The notes beneath the pieces are model-generated. The model ran no database searches and was not told where the DNA came from. It saw only the letters and a program-made list of their open reading frames with translations. The position numbers and the translations under genes are program-made. Positions 32,897-41,708 of a stretch of DNA of 64,000 bases are shown one piece after another. Where the stretch lies: the NCBI GenBank assembly GCA_036380875.1, contig DASVDX010000001.1:62001-126000 (forward strand). The letters run 5' to 3'. The stretch's first letter is position 1. Each line of letters starts with the position of its first letter. The stretch is from ZC4RG17 sp036380875. GTDB lineage: Bacteria; Actinomycetota; Acidimicrobiia; Spongiisociales; ZC4RG35.

Positions 32897-32970
32897 CCCC
32901 CGGTCCACGGCGTCGTTGCCGTCTGCCGACTGAAAAGTTTCACGCGTGTGATTCCCGTCGCCCAGGCCTG

Positions 32971-32976
32971 TAGCAT
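32971..32976 (+). promoter_or_regulatory. Leaderless-type -10 box of the helicase gene
   Basis: TAGCAT ends 8 nt before the ATG at 32985; no ribosome-binding site is present between them. Confidence 0.45.
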
Positions 32977-32984
32977 CGACCTAG

Positions 32985-35252
32985 ATGCAGACCCACTGGT
33001 TCGCCCAGGACGAAGACTTCGAGGTCGGAGGGGAGTGGGTCGGGCCCGACGCCGACGCCCCCACCGATTCCCCACTCTTCGAAGGGCTCAACCCTGCCCA
33101 ACGTGAGGCGGTCGCCGCCACCGAAGGCCCGCTGCTGGTCGTCGCCGGCGCCGGGTCGGGCAAGACGCGGGTACTGACACATCGCATCGCCCATCTGATC
33201 CGTGACCGGCGGGTACCGCCCGAGCAGATCCTCGCCATCACCTTCACCAACAAGGCTGCCAACGAGATGAAGGAGCGTGTCGCTCACCTCGTCGGCGGGC
33301 TGCGGCGGTCGATGTGGGTCTCGACCTTCCACTCCGCCTGTGTCCGCATCCTCCGAGCGGAGGGGCACCGCCTGGGCTATCGGAGCGGTTTTTCCATCTA
33401 CGACGAGGCCGACTCCGTCCGCCTCATCACCCAGGTGATAAAGGACCTCGACCTCGACACCAAGCGATTCCCGCCCAAGGGGGTCAAGGCGGCCATCTCC
33501 AACGCCAAGAACGAGCTCGTCGACTTCGAGACCTTCGCCTCCCGGGGCGACGGCTTCTACCACGAGCAAGTCGCCGACATCTACCGCCTCTACCAGCAGC
33601 GCCTGCTGGAGGCGTCGGCGATGGACTTCGACGACCTGCTGATGATCACCGTCGAACTGCTGGGCGCCTTCGACGACGTGGCCGAGCAGTACCAGAACCG
33701 CTTCCGCTACGTCCACGTCGACGAATACCAGGACACCAATCACGCCCAGTACGTGCTGATCAAGCAACTCGTCGCCATCCATCGCAACCTGTGCGTCGTG
33801 GGCGACGCCGACCAGTCGATCTACGGCTGGCGGGGCGCCGACATCCGCAACATCCGCCACTTCGAGCAGGACTTCCCCGACGCCCGGGTCGTGATCCTCG
33901 ACCAGAACTACCGGTCCACCGAGACCATCCTCGAGGCGGCCAACGCCGTCATCGCCAACAACAGCGGGCGCACCCCCAAGAACCTGTGGTCCGACAAGGG
34001 CGAGGGTCAGCCGATCGTCCGCTTCGAAGCGGAAGACGAGCACGATGAGGCCGGGTTCGTGGCCGACCAGATCGACACCCTGATCGACGAGGGCTACAAC
34101 CCGTCCGACATCGCCGTCTTCTACCGCACCAACGCCCAGTCCCGGGTGGTGGAGGACGTGTTCGTCCGCCGCGGCATCCCCTACACGGTCGTCGGGTCGG
34201 TCAAGTTCTACGAACGGAAAGAGATCAAGGACGCCCTCGCCTACCTGCGGACGCTCGTCAACCCGGCCGACCAGGTGGCGGTCAAGCGGATCATCAACGA
34301 GCCGAAGCGGGGGATAGGCAGCACCACCATCGCCCACGTCGATCGGTTCGCCGACGCCAATCGCATCCCTTTCCTGGACGCCCTGCGGCGGGCCGACGAG
34401 ATCCACGCCCTGAACAGCCGGGCGAAGAACAGCCTGGCCGAATTCGTGGCGATCATCGACCATCTGGGCGAGGCGCTCGGCGAAGGGGGCGTCCCCGCCG
34501 CCGTCGACGCCGTCCTCAGTGACACCGGCTATATCGCCTCTCTGGAGGCGGAGCGGACCATCGAGGCAATGGGCCGGGTCGAGAACCTAAAGGAGCTTCG
34601 CTCGGTGGCGGCCGAGTTCGTCGAGTCCAACGAAGGCGCCGTCATCGGCGACGAGCCGTGGGACGAGATGCCCCCGCAGCGCCAACTCGAGGTGTTCCTC
34701 GAGACCACCGCCCTGGTGGCCGACGTCGACGAATGGGAAGAGGGCGGGGGAGCCGTGACCCTCATGACCCTCCACACTGCCAAAGGCCTCGAGTTCCCGG
34801 TCGTGTTCATGATCGGGATGGAGGAGGGCGTCTTCCCGCACATGCGCACGCTAGGCGAACCCCACGAACTCGAAGAGGAGCGGCGCCTCGCCTACGTCGG
34901 CATCACGCGAGCCCAGGAGCGGCTCTTCTTCACGTCCGCCGCCAGCCGAATGCTGTACGGGGGGACCAACTACAACCGCCGGTCGAGATTCCTCGACGAG
35001 GTGCCGGAATCGCTGATGGAGCGAGCGGCCAAGCGCCGTCGCCAGCCCCGGTCCGAGCAGGTGGCTGGGCCCCGTACCACTGTCAGCCCCGACCAGATCG
35101 GCGCCGGCGATCGTGTCCGCCACGACAAGTGGGGCCTGGGCACGGTCCGTGAGGTGACCGGCGTCGGCGACCGCGCCGAAGCCGAGGTGGTGTTCGACGT
35201 CGGCGGCAAGCGCCGACTGCTGCTCGCCTGGGCGCCGCTCGAGAAGGTGTGA
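32985..35252 (+). CDS. pcrA: UvrD/PcrA-type ATP-dependent DNA helicase
   Basis: 755-residue superfamily 1A 3'-5' helicase, the length typical of actinobacterial UvrD1/PcrA. Motifs in order: Q-motif LNPAQREAV, Walker A VVAGAGSGKTRVLTHR, Ia ITFTNKAANEMKERV, II VDEYQDTN, III GDADQSIYGWRGAD, IV LDQNYRST, V LMTLHTAKGLEFPVVF and VI RRLAYVGITRAQERLF. The C-terminal tail (about 690-755) contains a Tudor-like segment (GAGDRVRHDKWGLGTV) that in PcrA binds RNA polymerase. It acts in nucleotide-excision and transcription-coupled repair. The N-terminal 35 residues before the Q-motif are acidic and lineage-specific. Confidence 0.95.
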   Translation: MQTHWFAQDEDFEVGGEWVGPDADAPTDSPLFEGLNPAQREAVAATEGPLLVVAGAGSGKTRVLTHRIAHLIRDRRVPPEQILAITFTNKAANEMKERVAHLVGGLRRSMWVSTFHSACVRILRAEGHRLGYRSGFSIYDEADSVRLITQVIKDLDLDTKRFPPKGVKAAISNAKNELVDFETFASRGDGFYHEQVADIYRLYQQRLLEASAMDFDDLLMITVELLGAFDDVAEQYQNRFRYVHVDEYQDTNHAQYVLIKQLVAIHRNLCVVGDADQSIYGWRGADIRNIRHFEQDFPDARVVILDQNYRSTETILEAANAVIANNSGRTPKNLWSDKGEGQPIVRFEAEDEHDEAGFVADQIDTLIDEGYNPSDIAVFYRTNAQSRVVEDVFVRRGIPYTVVGSVKFYERKEIKDALAYLRTLVNPADQVAVKRIINEPKRGIGSTTIAHVDRFADANRIPFLDALRRADEIHALNSRAKNSLAEFVAIIDHLGEALGEGGVPAAVDAVLSDTGYIASLEAERTIEAMGRVENLKELRSVAAEFVESNEGAVIGDEPWDEMPPQRQLEVFLETTALVADVDEWEEGGGAVTLMTLHTAKGLEFPVVFMIGMEEGVFPHMRTLGEPHELEEERRLAYVGITRAQERLFFTSAASRMLYGGTNYNRRSRFLDEVPESLMERAAKRRRQPRSEQVAGPRTTVSPDQIGAGDRVRHDKWGLGTVREVTGVGDRAEAEVVFDVGGKRRLLLAWAPLEKV

Positions 35253-35279
35253 CCGTTCCGGCTGACCGACCGGCCGGAA

Positions 35280-35285
35280 TACGCT
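35280..35285 (+). promoter_or_regulatory. Leaderless-type -10 box of the NUDIX gene
   Basis: TACGCT ends 8 nt before the GTG at 35294, with no ribosome-binding site. Confidence 0.4.
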
Positions 35286-35293
35286 GACTCTCC

Positions 35294-35776
35294 GTGACAC
35301 CGATCACCCGACCCGCCGCCCGTGTGATCCTCATCGGTCCCGGTGCCCGCACTCTGCTTTTCCGGGGAGGCGACCCGCATCGGCCTGGTGATGGCACCTG
35401 GTGGTTCACCCCCGGAGGCGGTGTGGAGCCCGACGAGACCACGGAGGAGGCGGCGCGTCGGGAATTGTGGGAGGAGACCGGCCAGTCGAACGTCCAATGG
35501 GGGTGCCTCGTCGCCAGGCGGGAGGTGGTGTTCGATTTCCTCGGCGCTACCTATCTCTCGATCGAGGATTTCTACGTAGCCCACACCACCGACCTCCAGG
35601 TGCGGCCGGCGGGGCTGACCGACATCGAGATCGCGTCGGTGGAGGAGTACCGCTGGTTGGACGCCACCGACTTGCGTCGGCTCTCCGAACCGGTCTATCC
35701 CGCGGAGTTGCCGTCGGTGCTGCCTCGGCTGGCGGCCCACGACTATCCGCAAGAGCCGTGGTCGTGGTCCGAATGA
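35294..35776 (+). CDS. NUDIX hydrolase
   Basis: 160 residues. The complete Nudix box GGVEPDETTEEAARRELWEETGQ (about residues 40-62) fits G-x5-E-x7-REU-x-EE-x-G-U, so Mg-dependent pyrophosphohydrolysis of a nucleoside-diphosphate derivative is expected. The WWFTPGGGVEP approach and the YRWLDATDLRRL C-terminal segment match the MutT-like subgroup. The substrate is unknown. The gene starts at GTG 35294 and sits 41 bp after the helicase gene, with its own leaderless-type promoter. It is followed 13 bp later by the DUF480 gene. Confidence 0.9.
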   Translation: MTPITRPAARVILIGPGARTLLFRGGDPHRPGDGTWWFTPGGGVEPDETTEEAARRELWEETGQSNVQWGCLVARREVVFDFLGATYLSIEDFYVAHTTDLQVRPAGLTDIEIASVEEYRWLDATDLRRLSEPVYPAELPSVLPRLAAHDYPQEPWSWSE

Positions 35777-35789
35777 ACCCAGGAGGAAC

Positions 35790-36401
35790 ATGAGCGACCA
35801 GCGTCCAGCACTGGATCCCGTCGAGGGCCGCGTCCTCGGGGTCCTCATCGAGAAGGCGATGACGACCCCTGACAACTACCCGTTGACCCTTTCCGCCGTG
35901 GTGGCGGGCTCCAACCAGGCGACCAACCGCAACCCGGTCATGTCGCTCGACGAATACGAGGTCGAGCAGGCCCTGGTCCGGCTCCACGACGCCGGGTTGG
36001 CCACTCCGGTGCGACGCTCGGGTGACCGGGTCACGAAGTATCGGCACAAGGTGGGAGAAGCCTTCGAGATCGGCCCCGAGCAACAGGCGATCCTCGCCGT
36101 GCTGCTCCTGCGGGGACCGCAGACCGCAGCGGAGTTGCGCAGCCGCACCGAGCGATACCTGACGTTCTCGTCCACCGCGGAAGTGGAGAAGACGATCGAC
36201 GACCTCTGCGAAGCCGGACTGGCGGTCAGGCTGCCGCGCAGCCCGGGTCAGAGTCAGCGCCGCATCAGCCAGACGTTGGTGGCCGGCGACTCCACCCCGC
36301 CCGAGCCCTCGGCCCCGTCGGTGTCGATCGAGGGGCGGATCTCAGAATTGGAGACACGATTCGAGGCCTTGCTGGATAGGTTGGGCATCGACGACATCTG
36401 A
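35790..36401 (+). CDS. DUF480 (YceH-like) winged-helix protein
   Basis: 203 residues. Two tandem winged-helix modules: the first holds LDPVEGRVLGVLIEKAMTTPDNYPLTLSAVVAGSNQATNRNPVMSLDEYEVEQAL, the signature of YceH/DUF480, and the second GPEQQAILAVLLLRGPQTAAELRSRTERY. A short C-terminal coiled-coil tail (SIEGRISELETRFEALLDRLG) suggests dimerisation. No function has been assigned to the family; DNA binding is likely from the fold. A GGAGGAAC ribosome site precedes the ATG. Confidence 0.9.
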   Translation: MSDQRPALDPVEGRVLGVLIEKAMTTPDNYPLTLSAVVAGSNQATNRNPVMSLDEYEVEQALVRLHDAGLATPVRRSGDRVTKYRHKVGEAFEIGPEQQAILAVLLLRGPQTAAELRSRTERYLTFSSTAEVEKTIDDLCEAGLAVRLPRSPGQSQRRISQTLVAGDSTPPEPSAPSVSIEGRISELETRFEALLDRLGIDDI

Positions 36402-36420
36402 TCTCTCCCCGAGGCTCCTC

Positions 36421-37143
36421 ATGCAACTCGCCCCCTCCCTCCACCGCATCGGATCCGACTACGTCAACGTCTATCTGGTGGCAGACGAAACTGGCGTGAC
36501 CGTGGTCGACGCCGGTCTCTCCGGACTCTGGAAGGAGTTCCTGGCCGAGCTCCTCGCGATGGGTCGTGAACTCGCCGACGTACGTGCCGTTCTCCTCACC
36601 CACGGCGACAGCGACCATCTCGGGTTTGCCGAACGCCTCCGACGCGAGCACGGGGTGCCCGTCTACGTCCACGGTGGCGACGCCGCCCGCGCAAGGGGCG
36701 AGGAGAAGACGAGCCCCTCGTGGGGCAAAGTGAAAGTGGGTCCCCTGTTGAGGTTCCTCACATACGCCGGGTTGCGGGGCGGACTGCGGACCCGATTCGT
36801 GACGGAGCTCCGCGAACTGGAGGGTGGAGAGGAACTCGAGCTTCCTGGTCGGCCGCGGGTCATCCCGATACCGGGCCATTCCCCGGGTAGCGTCGCCTAC
36901 CACTTTGCGTCGGTGAAGGCGGTGTGCGTGGGCGACGCATTGACGACCGGACACGTCCTCACCGGCGAGCAGGGACCCCAGCCGGCGCCGTTCACCGACG
37001 ACCCGGTTCTGGCCCTGGAGTCACTGAGCAACATCGAGTCTCTCGACGCCACCTGGGTGCTCCCCGGCCACGGTCCTCCCTGGAGCGGGGGCGCCGCCGA
37101 GGCGGTCCGCCGGGTTCGGGAGGCGGCTGCTCAGGCGAAGTAG
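36421..37143 (+). CDS. Metallo-beta-lactamase-fold hydrolase
   Basis: 240 residues. The zinc motif is LTHGDSDHLGF (HxDxDH type, with His, Asp and His ligands of the second site), followed by PIPGHSPGSVAYH and VGDALTTGHVL. The C-terminal motif is VLPGHGPPW. It resembles glyoxalase II/RNase-Z-like hydrolases acting on thioesters, phosphoesters or lactones; the substrate is undefined. The gene lies 20 bp behind the DUF480 gene. Its last 13 bp overlap the convergent PfkB gene. Confidence 0.88.
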   Translation: MQLAPSLHRIGSDYVNVYLVADETGVTVVDAGLSGLWKEFLAELLAMGRELADVRAVLLTHGDSDHLGFAERLRREHGVPVYVHGGDAARARGEEKTSPSWGKVKVGPLLRFLTYAGLRGGLRTRFVTELRELEGGEELELPGRPRVIPIPGHSPGSVAYHFASVKAVCVGDALTTGHVLTGEQGPQPAPFTDDPVLALESLSNIESLDATWVLPGHGPPWSGGAAEAVRRVREAAAQAK

Positions 37144-38075
37144 CGCCGGAGGATCTCCAACGCGTCCGGTCGTGCGTCGGGCCAGTCGGTTCGCAGCACG
37201 TCGTTCACCGGGGCTGCTGCCAGCGCCGCGCCGGCGCCTCTCACCTGCACCGCGGCGGCGCCGAGCGCCGTCGCCAACACCGCCGCCGTCGCGGTGTCGA
37301 GTCCCTGGATGTGGGCGGCGACGAGCCCGGCGATGAACGAGTCCCCGGCGCCGGTGGTGTCCTCCACCGGCACCCTCGGAGGCGTGATCCAGAGAGTCTC
37401 GTTGCGCCGCCGGATCTCGACCGAGCGTGAGCCATCGGTGATCGCCACGAAGTCGCACGTCGTCGTCAACGGCTCCGGGTCGCCACCGGGAACGATCCGC
37501 TCGAGAGAGCGGCGTCCGACCGTGAGCACGGTGACACCCTGGAGGCTGGGCAGCAGGTCGGGCCCGCGCACTCTGGCCACTCCGGATGGAACGTCCACCG
37601 AAATCGGGACCCCACGCCGCTTTGCTTGCTCGAGGATGGCGAGAGCAGATCCCCTCTGCTCGCCTTCGAGCAAGGCGTAGGCGGACACGTGGAGCCAGTC
37701 GCCCTGGCCGGACCAGCGGTGGTCGAACGATCGGTTCGCTCCTCGCAGGCCGATCATCGTCCGCTCCCCATCCGGGTCTATGACGACCACGTTCATTCCG
37801 GTGACCTCACCCGGACGGCGGACCACCCATTCGGTGCCGACGCCGACCTTCTCGAGTTCGCCGAGAGCCCGCGCCCCGAACTCGTCGTCTCCCACCTGGG
37901 CGAGCATCGTCGTCTGTGGTCCGAGGCGGGTGAGCACGATTGCTGTGTTGACCGCCGACCCTCCGAGCCCGATCTGAGCTTCCTCGGCAAACGACTCCTC
38001 GCCTCGTCGTGGATAGCGGTCGACGGTGACCAGGAGGTCGATGTCGATGTCACCCAGGCACGCGATCGTGGTCAT
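37131..38075 (-). CDS. PfkB-family carbohydrate/nucleoside kinase
   Basis: 314 residues with the ribokinase fold: substrate motif YPRRGEESFAEEAQIGLGGSAVNTAIVLTRLG (about 21-52) and the C-terminal signature DTTGAGDSFIAGLVAAHIQG with the catalytic Asp and anion hole. The family phosphorylates ribose, fructose, 2-keto-3-deoxygluconate, adenosine and similar hydroxyl groups; the substrate is open here. It is transcribed divergently from the TrpF-like gene, 38 bp apart, from back-to-back leaderless-type promoters, which makes a shared pathway plausible. Confidence 0.9.
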   Translation of the reverse strand: MTTIACLGDIDIDLLVTVDRYPRRGEESFAEEAQIGLGGSAVNTAIVLTRLGPQTTMLAQVGDDEFGARALGELEKVGVGTEWVVRRPGEVTGMNVVVIDPDGERTMIGLRGANRSFDHRWSGQGDWLHVSAYALLEGEQRGSALAILEQAKRRGVPISVDVPSGVARVRGPDLLPSLQGVTVLTVGRRSLERIVPGGDPEPLTTTCDFVAITDGSRSVEIRRRNETLWITPPRVPVEDTTGAGDSFIAGLVAAHIQGLDTATAAVLATALGAAAVQVRGAGAALAAAPVNDVLRTDWPDARPDALEILRRYFA

Positions 38076-38083
38076 CGTCCGGC

Positions 38084-38106
38084 ACGCTACCCGGCGGCCA
38101 TACCCT
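38084..38106. promoter_or_regulatory. Back-to-back leaderless-type promoters of the PfkB and TrpF-like genes
   Basis: Minus-strand TAGCGT (38089-38084) ends 8 nt before the PfkB ATG (38075). Plus-strand TACCCT (38101-38106) ends 7 nt before the TrpF-like ATG (38114). The two -10 boxes are only 11 bp apart, so initiation in the two directions should interfere. Confidence 0.5.
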
Positions 38107-38113
38107 TCTCGGC

Positions 38114-38797
38114 ATGCTGATCCAGATCTACACGGCCCAGAGCCCGGAAGAAGCGGAAGCTCTGGCCGACCTCGGCGTGGACCACGTCGGGGTGACGATC
38201 TCCGAGCGCGGCCTGCCCGGAGAAGTCGAACTGGAGACCGGCCAGGCGATCGTCGAGCGTCTCCGCGGCAGAGCCAGGAGCGTCGCCCTGACGGTCGAGA
38301 CCGACATGGTCGCGATCCAGGCGTTCGTCGCCGCCGTGCGCCCCGACATCCTGCACTTGTGCGGCGACACGGTGGCTTTCCCGCCCGCTGCCGTGGCCGA
38401 CCTGCGTGCCTGGCTGGATCGACGCGGGATCCCCACCGAGCTCATGCAGGCCATCCCCATCACCGGACCGGAGGCGGTCGGGGAGGCCCGGCGGTTCGCC
38501 CACCACGTCGACTGGCTGATCCTCGACTCCGTCACCGACGAGGTGGAGGGGATCGGCGCCGCCGGGACGACCCACGACTGGACGATCAGCCGGGCGATCG
38601 TCGAACAGAGCCGAGTTCCCGTCATCCTCGCCGGCGGGCTCGGGCCCGACAACGTCGCCGAGGCGATAGCGGCGGTGCGGCCGACGGGCGTCGACTCACT
38701 AACTCTCACCAACCGACTGCTTCCGGATGGCGGCTTCGAAAAGGATCTGGACGCCGTGCGGCGATTCATCGAAGCGGCTCGTCAGGCGGAGAGCTGA
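38114..38797 (+). CDS. Phosphoribosylanthranilate isomerase (TrpF)-like protein lacking the catalytic Cys
   Basis: 227-residue TIM-barrel whose C-terminal half is clearly TrpF-like: GTTHDWTISRAIVEQSRVPVILAGGLGPDNVAEAI (phosphate site) and the final KDLDAVRRFIEAAR. The general acid Asp is kept (D138 in WLILDS), but the N-terminal K-I-C-G of true TrpF reads Q-I-Y-T, placing Tyr6 where the catalytic Cys should be. The S-G of the second phosphate loop reads LTLTN. Isomerisation of phosphoribosylanthranilate is therefore doubtful; a related sugar-phosphate reaction is more likely. No trp biosynthetic gene is adjacent. The divergent neighbour is a PfkB sugar kinase. Confidence 0.85.
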   Translation: MLIQIYTAQSPEEAEALADLGVDHVGVTISERGLPGEVELETGQAIVERLRGRARSVALTVETDMVAIQAFVAAVRPDILHLCGDTVAFPPAAVADLRAWLDRRGIPTELMQAIPITGPEAVGEARRFAHHVDWLILDSVTDEVEGIGAAGTTHDWTISRAIVEQSRVPVILAGGLGPDNVAEAIAAVRPTGVDSLTLTNRLLPDGGFEKDLDAVRRFIEAARQAES

Positions 38798-41247
38798 GCC
38801 AAGACTTCGCTCACCAGAGCTTCTGGATCGGCGCTGGCGCCTTCCTGCCAGGCCGTTGCGTACGACTCTTCGTCGACGGACAGGGAATGCAGATGGGCAT
38901 GGATGTCGGCGGCAACGTCGAGGGGCGGAGCATCGCTCTCGCGGATCCGCCTAGCGGCGGCGACGAGCCGAATGGCGTCTTCACCGTCCACGTGGAGCGC
39001 CAGTACCGAGAGATTCTCGGCCATCCCGCGTGGGTCGGGGACCGAGGAAGCCAGGGACCACCCCTTCTCGACTGCTTCGAGCGAGGCTGCGATGTTCCCG
39101 CGGCGAAAATGGAGCAGCGCCTGCTCGGCGAAGCCCCTTCCCGCGCAACGAACGTCACCGGTGCTCACCAGGACGGGGATGGACGTCGAATAGTGCTCCT
39201 CAGCTGACTCGAGATCGTTGCGGCGCAGCGCCACCCGTCCCAAGAATCGAGTCGCTTCGGCTTCCTCGTGTCGGTTGTCGAGCCGCCTGGCGAGCTGGCG
39301 CGCCTCGATCGCAAAGCTCTCGGCGCCATCGATGTCTCCCTCCAGCAGGGCGGCTGAGGTGAGAAAACGAGTCGCCATGAGGTAGAGATGCATGTCGCCC
39401 ACGGCCCGCAGGAGGCTCCGCGCGGTCGCGGCGTCGGATCTCCCAGAGGGAACCAGGTCGCTTCGGCGGAGCAAGGCCAATGCTTGCCACCAGCGGTCGC
39501 CGGTGCTCTCGAAGAAGGTGATCGCCTCGGAGAGGAGGCCGATGGCGGTCGCGATGTCCGAGTGGAGTGTCACCCATGCCAGGATCACCTGGGCGCGGTG
39601 GAAGCCGGCGTCATCACCGATCCGGCGCGCCTTCTCCATCGCCTGCTGTGCCTCGGCAGCCACGAGCGGAGCATCGTGGGAAACGGCGAGCCAACCGGCC
39701 ATCGTCGCCGCCCGAACGGCCAGCCGCGACTCGACCCCCTCGACCAGGTCGAAGACCTTGCGTGCCCAGTCGACACCTTCCCAGCGCCGCCCGGTGTACT
39801 CCCAGAAGGGCGCGACCGAGACGAACAGCTTCAATGCCAGATCGGGCTGGTTGGCCACCGCCCATTCGAACGCCGCCTGCAGGTCGCCGACCTCGTCCTG
39901 GATGAGGCCGATCCATTCCTGCTGTGCTCGTCCCCGGAGGTGGCTGGCCGCCTCGGCGGTGAGATCGGCGAAGTAGGCGGCATGCCCCGCCGACACATCC
40001 ACGGTGCCACGCTCACGAGCGAACGCACGGATCGGTTCCAGGAGGCGGTATCGGCGGCCTCTCCCTAGGTCGACAGGGGTGACGAGGGAATGGTCGACGA
40101 GCCGGCTCAGACTCTCTGCTACGAGGCGCTCGTCCAACTCCCCGTCGGCGCAGATCGACTGGGCGGCGGCGAGTGTGAACGAGCCGGCGAAGACGCTCAG
40201 CCGGGTGAACAGGAGCTGGTCGGGCGGGTCGAGCAGCCGGTAGCTCCAATAGATGGCGTCGTCGAGGGTGGCATGACGGGAGTCGGGTCGCGGAGCGGCA
40301 AGGACGTCGGAGCCGGCTTCGAGTTGGATCAGCAACTCGAGAAGTTCGAACGTCCTGGTCCGGGACGCCGCCAGCTCGAGGGCGAGCGGGATCCCGTCGA
40401 GGCGCCTCACCAGGTCCCTGATCGTCGTCAGTTGGTCATCCGGGGAGAAGCCGGGCGAGGAGGCTTCCGCTCGGTCGGCGAACAGGCGGACCGCCGGGTT
40501 TCCGCCGACGTCTTCGTCCGTCGAGGGCAGGGGGAGCGGGTCGACCGCGAAGACGACCTCGCCGCTCCCTCCGAGAGGAACACGGCTCGTGGCGAGAATC
40601 GTCACGTCGTCGGCCGTGGCGACGACACGCTGAGCCATAGCCGAAACGGCCTGCTGCAGGTGTTCGCAGTTGTCGAGAATCAGCAGGCATTGCCGCTCGC
40701 GCAGGGCTTCGGCGAGGGCAGCGGTCGGGTCAGCGCCAGGCGCCGCGGCTCCTTTCACGACGGCGAGAGTCTGGAGCGGCACGAGATCGGGGTTGCTGAG
40801 GCCGGTCAGTTCGACCATCCAGGCTCCGTCTCGGAATCGGTCTATCGAGGAAACCGCCGCCTCGATCGCCAGCCGAGTCTTCCCGACTCCGGGTGGCCCC
40901 AGCAGCGTGACCAGGTGATGGCTCTCGAGCAACCGGTGGAGGTCTGCAATATCAGCCTCGCGGCCGACGAAGGAGTCACGGCGGACCGGGAGGTTGTGGC
41001 GGGGGCGCCGCAGGCTCAGATCAGCGGCCAACGCCGCGAGTTGTCGTCGGTTCTCCGCTCCGAGTTTGGCGAGGAGCGTCGACACGTGGCTCTCCACCGT
41101 GCGCACCGATATGTAGAGCCGGTCGGCGATCTCCCGGTTGGTGAGGCGGTCTCCCAGGAGGGCCAAGACCTCCTGTTCGCGCCCCGTGAGCGGTGGCGGG
41201 CCCCCAACAGGCCCGGATCGAAGATCCGTGGTTTCCACGGATGACAT
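38782..41247 (-). CDS. Large transcriptional regulator: N-terminal LuxR HTH, AAA/NB-ARC ATPase, TPR-like region
   Basis: 821 residues. The GerE/LuxR-type helix-turn-helix is at the N-terminus (about 20-78: LTGREQEVLALLGDRLTNREIADRLYISVRTVESHVSTLLAKLG). An NB-ARC-like ATPase follows with Walker A GPPGVGKT (117-124) and Walker B CLLILDNCEH. A long helical-repeat region rich in Ala/Arg (about 440-800) probably binds a partner or signal. Most LAL regulators carry the HTH at the C-terminus, so this order is the less common one. It starts at ATG 41247, 52 bp from the divergent rhodanese gene. Upstream frame extension overlaps that gene and is rejected. Confidence 0.9.
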   Translation of the reverse strand: MSSVETTDLRSGPVGGPPPLTGREQEVLALLGDRLTNREIADRLYISVRTVESHVSTLLAKLGAENRRQLAALAADLSLRRPRHNLPVRRDSFVGREADIADLHRLLESHHLVTLLGPPGVGKTRLAIEAAVSSIDRFRDGAWMVELTGLSNPDLVPLQTLAVVKGAAAPGADPTAALAEALRERQCLLILDNCEHLQQAVSAMAQRVVATADDVTILATSRVPLGGSGEVVFAVDPLPLPSTDEDVGGNPAVRLFADRAEASSPGFSPDDQLTTIRDLVRRLDGIPLALELAASRTRTFELLELLIQLEAGSDVLAAPRPDSRHATLDDAIYWSYRLLDPPDQLLFTRLSVFAGSFTLAAAQSICADGELDERLVAESLSRLVDHSLVTPVDLGRGRRYRLLEPIRAFARERGTVDVSAGHAAYFADLTAEAASHLRGRAQQEWIGLIQDEVGDLQAAFEWAVANQPDLALKLFVSVAPFWEYTGRRWEGVDWARKVFDLVEGVESRLAVRAATMAGWLAVSHDAPLVAAEAQQAMEKARRIGDDAGFHRAQVILAWVTLHSDIATAIGLLSEAITFFESTGDRWWQALALLRRSDLVPSGRSDAATARSLLRAVGDMHLYLMATRFLTSAALLEGDIDGAESFAIEARQLARRLDNRHEEAEATRFLGRVALRRNDLESAEEHYSTSIPVLVSTGDVRCAGRGFAEQALLHFRRGNIAASLEAVEKGWSLASSVPDPRGMAENLSVLALHVDGEDAIRLVAAARRIRESDAPPLDVAADIHAHLHSLSVDEESYATAWQEGASADPEALVSEVLAQLSA
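41224..41242. repeat. Inverted repeat in the first codons of the LuxR-type regulator gene
   Basis: ATCCGTGG (41224-41231), spacer TTT, CCACGGAT (41235-41242): perfect 8-bp arms within codons 2-8. It could be an RNA hairpin at the start of the message or an autoregulatory binding site. Confidence 0.45.
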
Positions 41248-41299
41248 TGTCGCCGTCGATGGCGGATGCTGCCGGACAGTTGACTCGAAGGAGGAACGA

Positions 41300-41686
41300 A
41301 TGCGCACTATTGCGGAGATGGTCGCCGAGGCGAAGTCCCGGGTGAAGGGTCTGAGTCCCAGCGAGGTGGCTGCCGCCCGAGACGCCGGAACCCTGCTCGT
41401 CGACCTGCGGGAGCCGGAGGAGCGGGCGGCGAAGGGCACGATCGCCGGAGCAGTGTTCGCTCCGCGAGGAATGCTCGAGTTCTGGGCCGATCCCTCGAGT
41501 CCGTATCACCGGCCCGAATTCGACCCGGAGGTGCCCCTCGTCCTGTATTGCGCGTCGGGCGGCCGTTCGGCTCTGGCGGCGACGGTGTTGGAAGAGATGG
41601 GTTACCGGCAGGTCGCCCACCTGGAGGGCGGGCTGGCCCATTGGGTCGAGGAAGGCATGCCGGTCGAGGTCGAGGACGCGTCGTGA
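41300..41686 (+). CDS. Rhodanese-like domain protein
   Basis: 128 residues, a single rhodanese domain. MVAEAKSRVKGLSPSEVAAARDAGTLLVDLREPEERAAKGTIAGAVFAPRG leads to the catalytic loop LVLYCASGGRSALAATVLEEMGY with the persulfide-forming Cys; it ends GGLAHWVEEGMPVE. Sulfur transfer from a thiol donor to an acceptor is expected; single-domain forms often serve as general sulfur carriers. A strong AAGGAGG ribosome site precedes ATG 41300. It is divergent from the LuxR-type regulator and ends 22 bp before the convergent transaldolase gene. Confidence 0.92.
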   Translation: MRTIAEMVAEAKSRVKGLSPSEVAAARDAGTLLVDLREPEERAAKGTIAGAVFAPRGMLEFWADPSSPYHRPEFDPEVPLVLYCASGGRSALAATVLEEMGYRQVAHLEGGLAHWVEEGMPVEVEDAS

Positions 41687-41708
41687 GCCGACGCGTCCTC
41701 GACCACGC

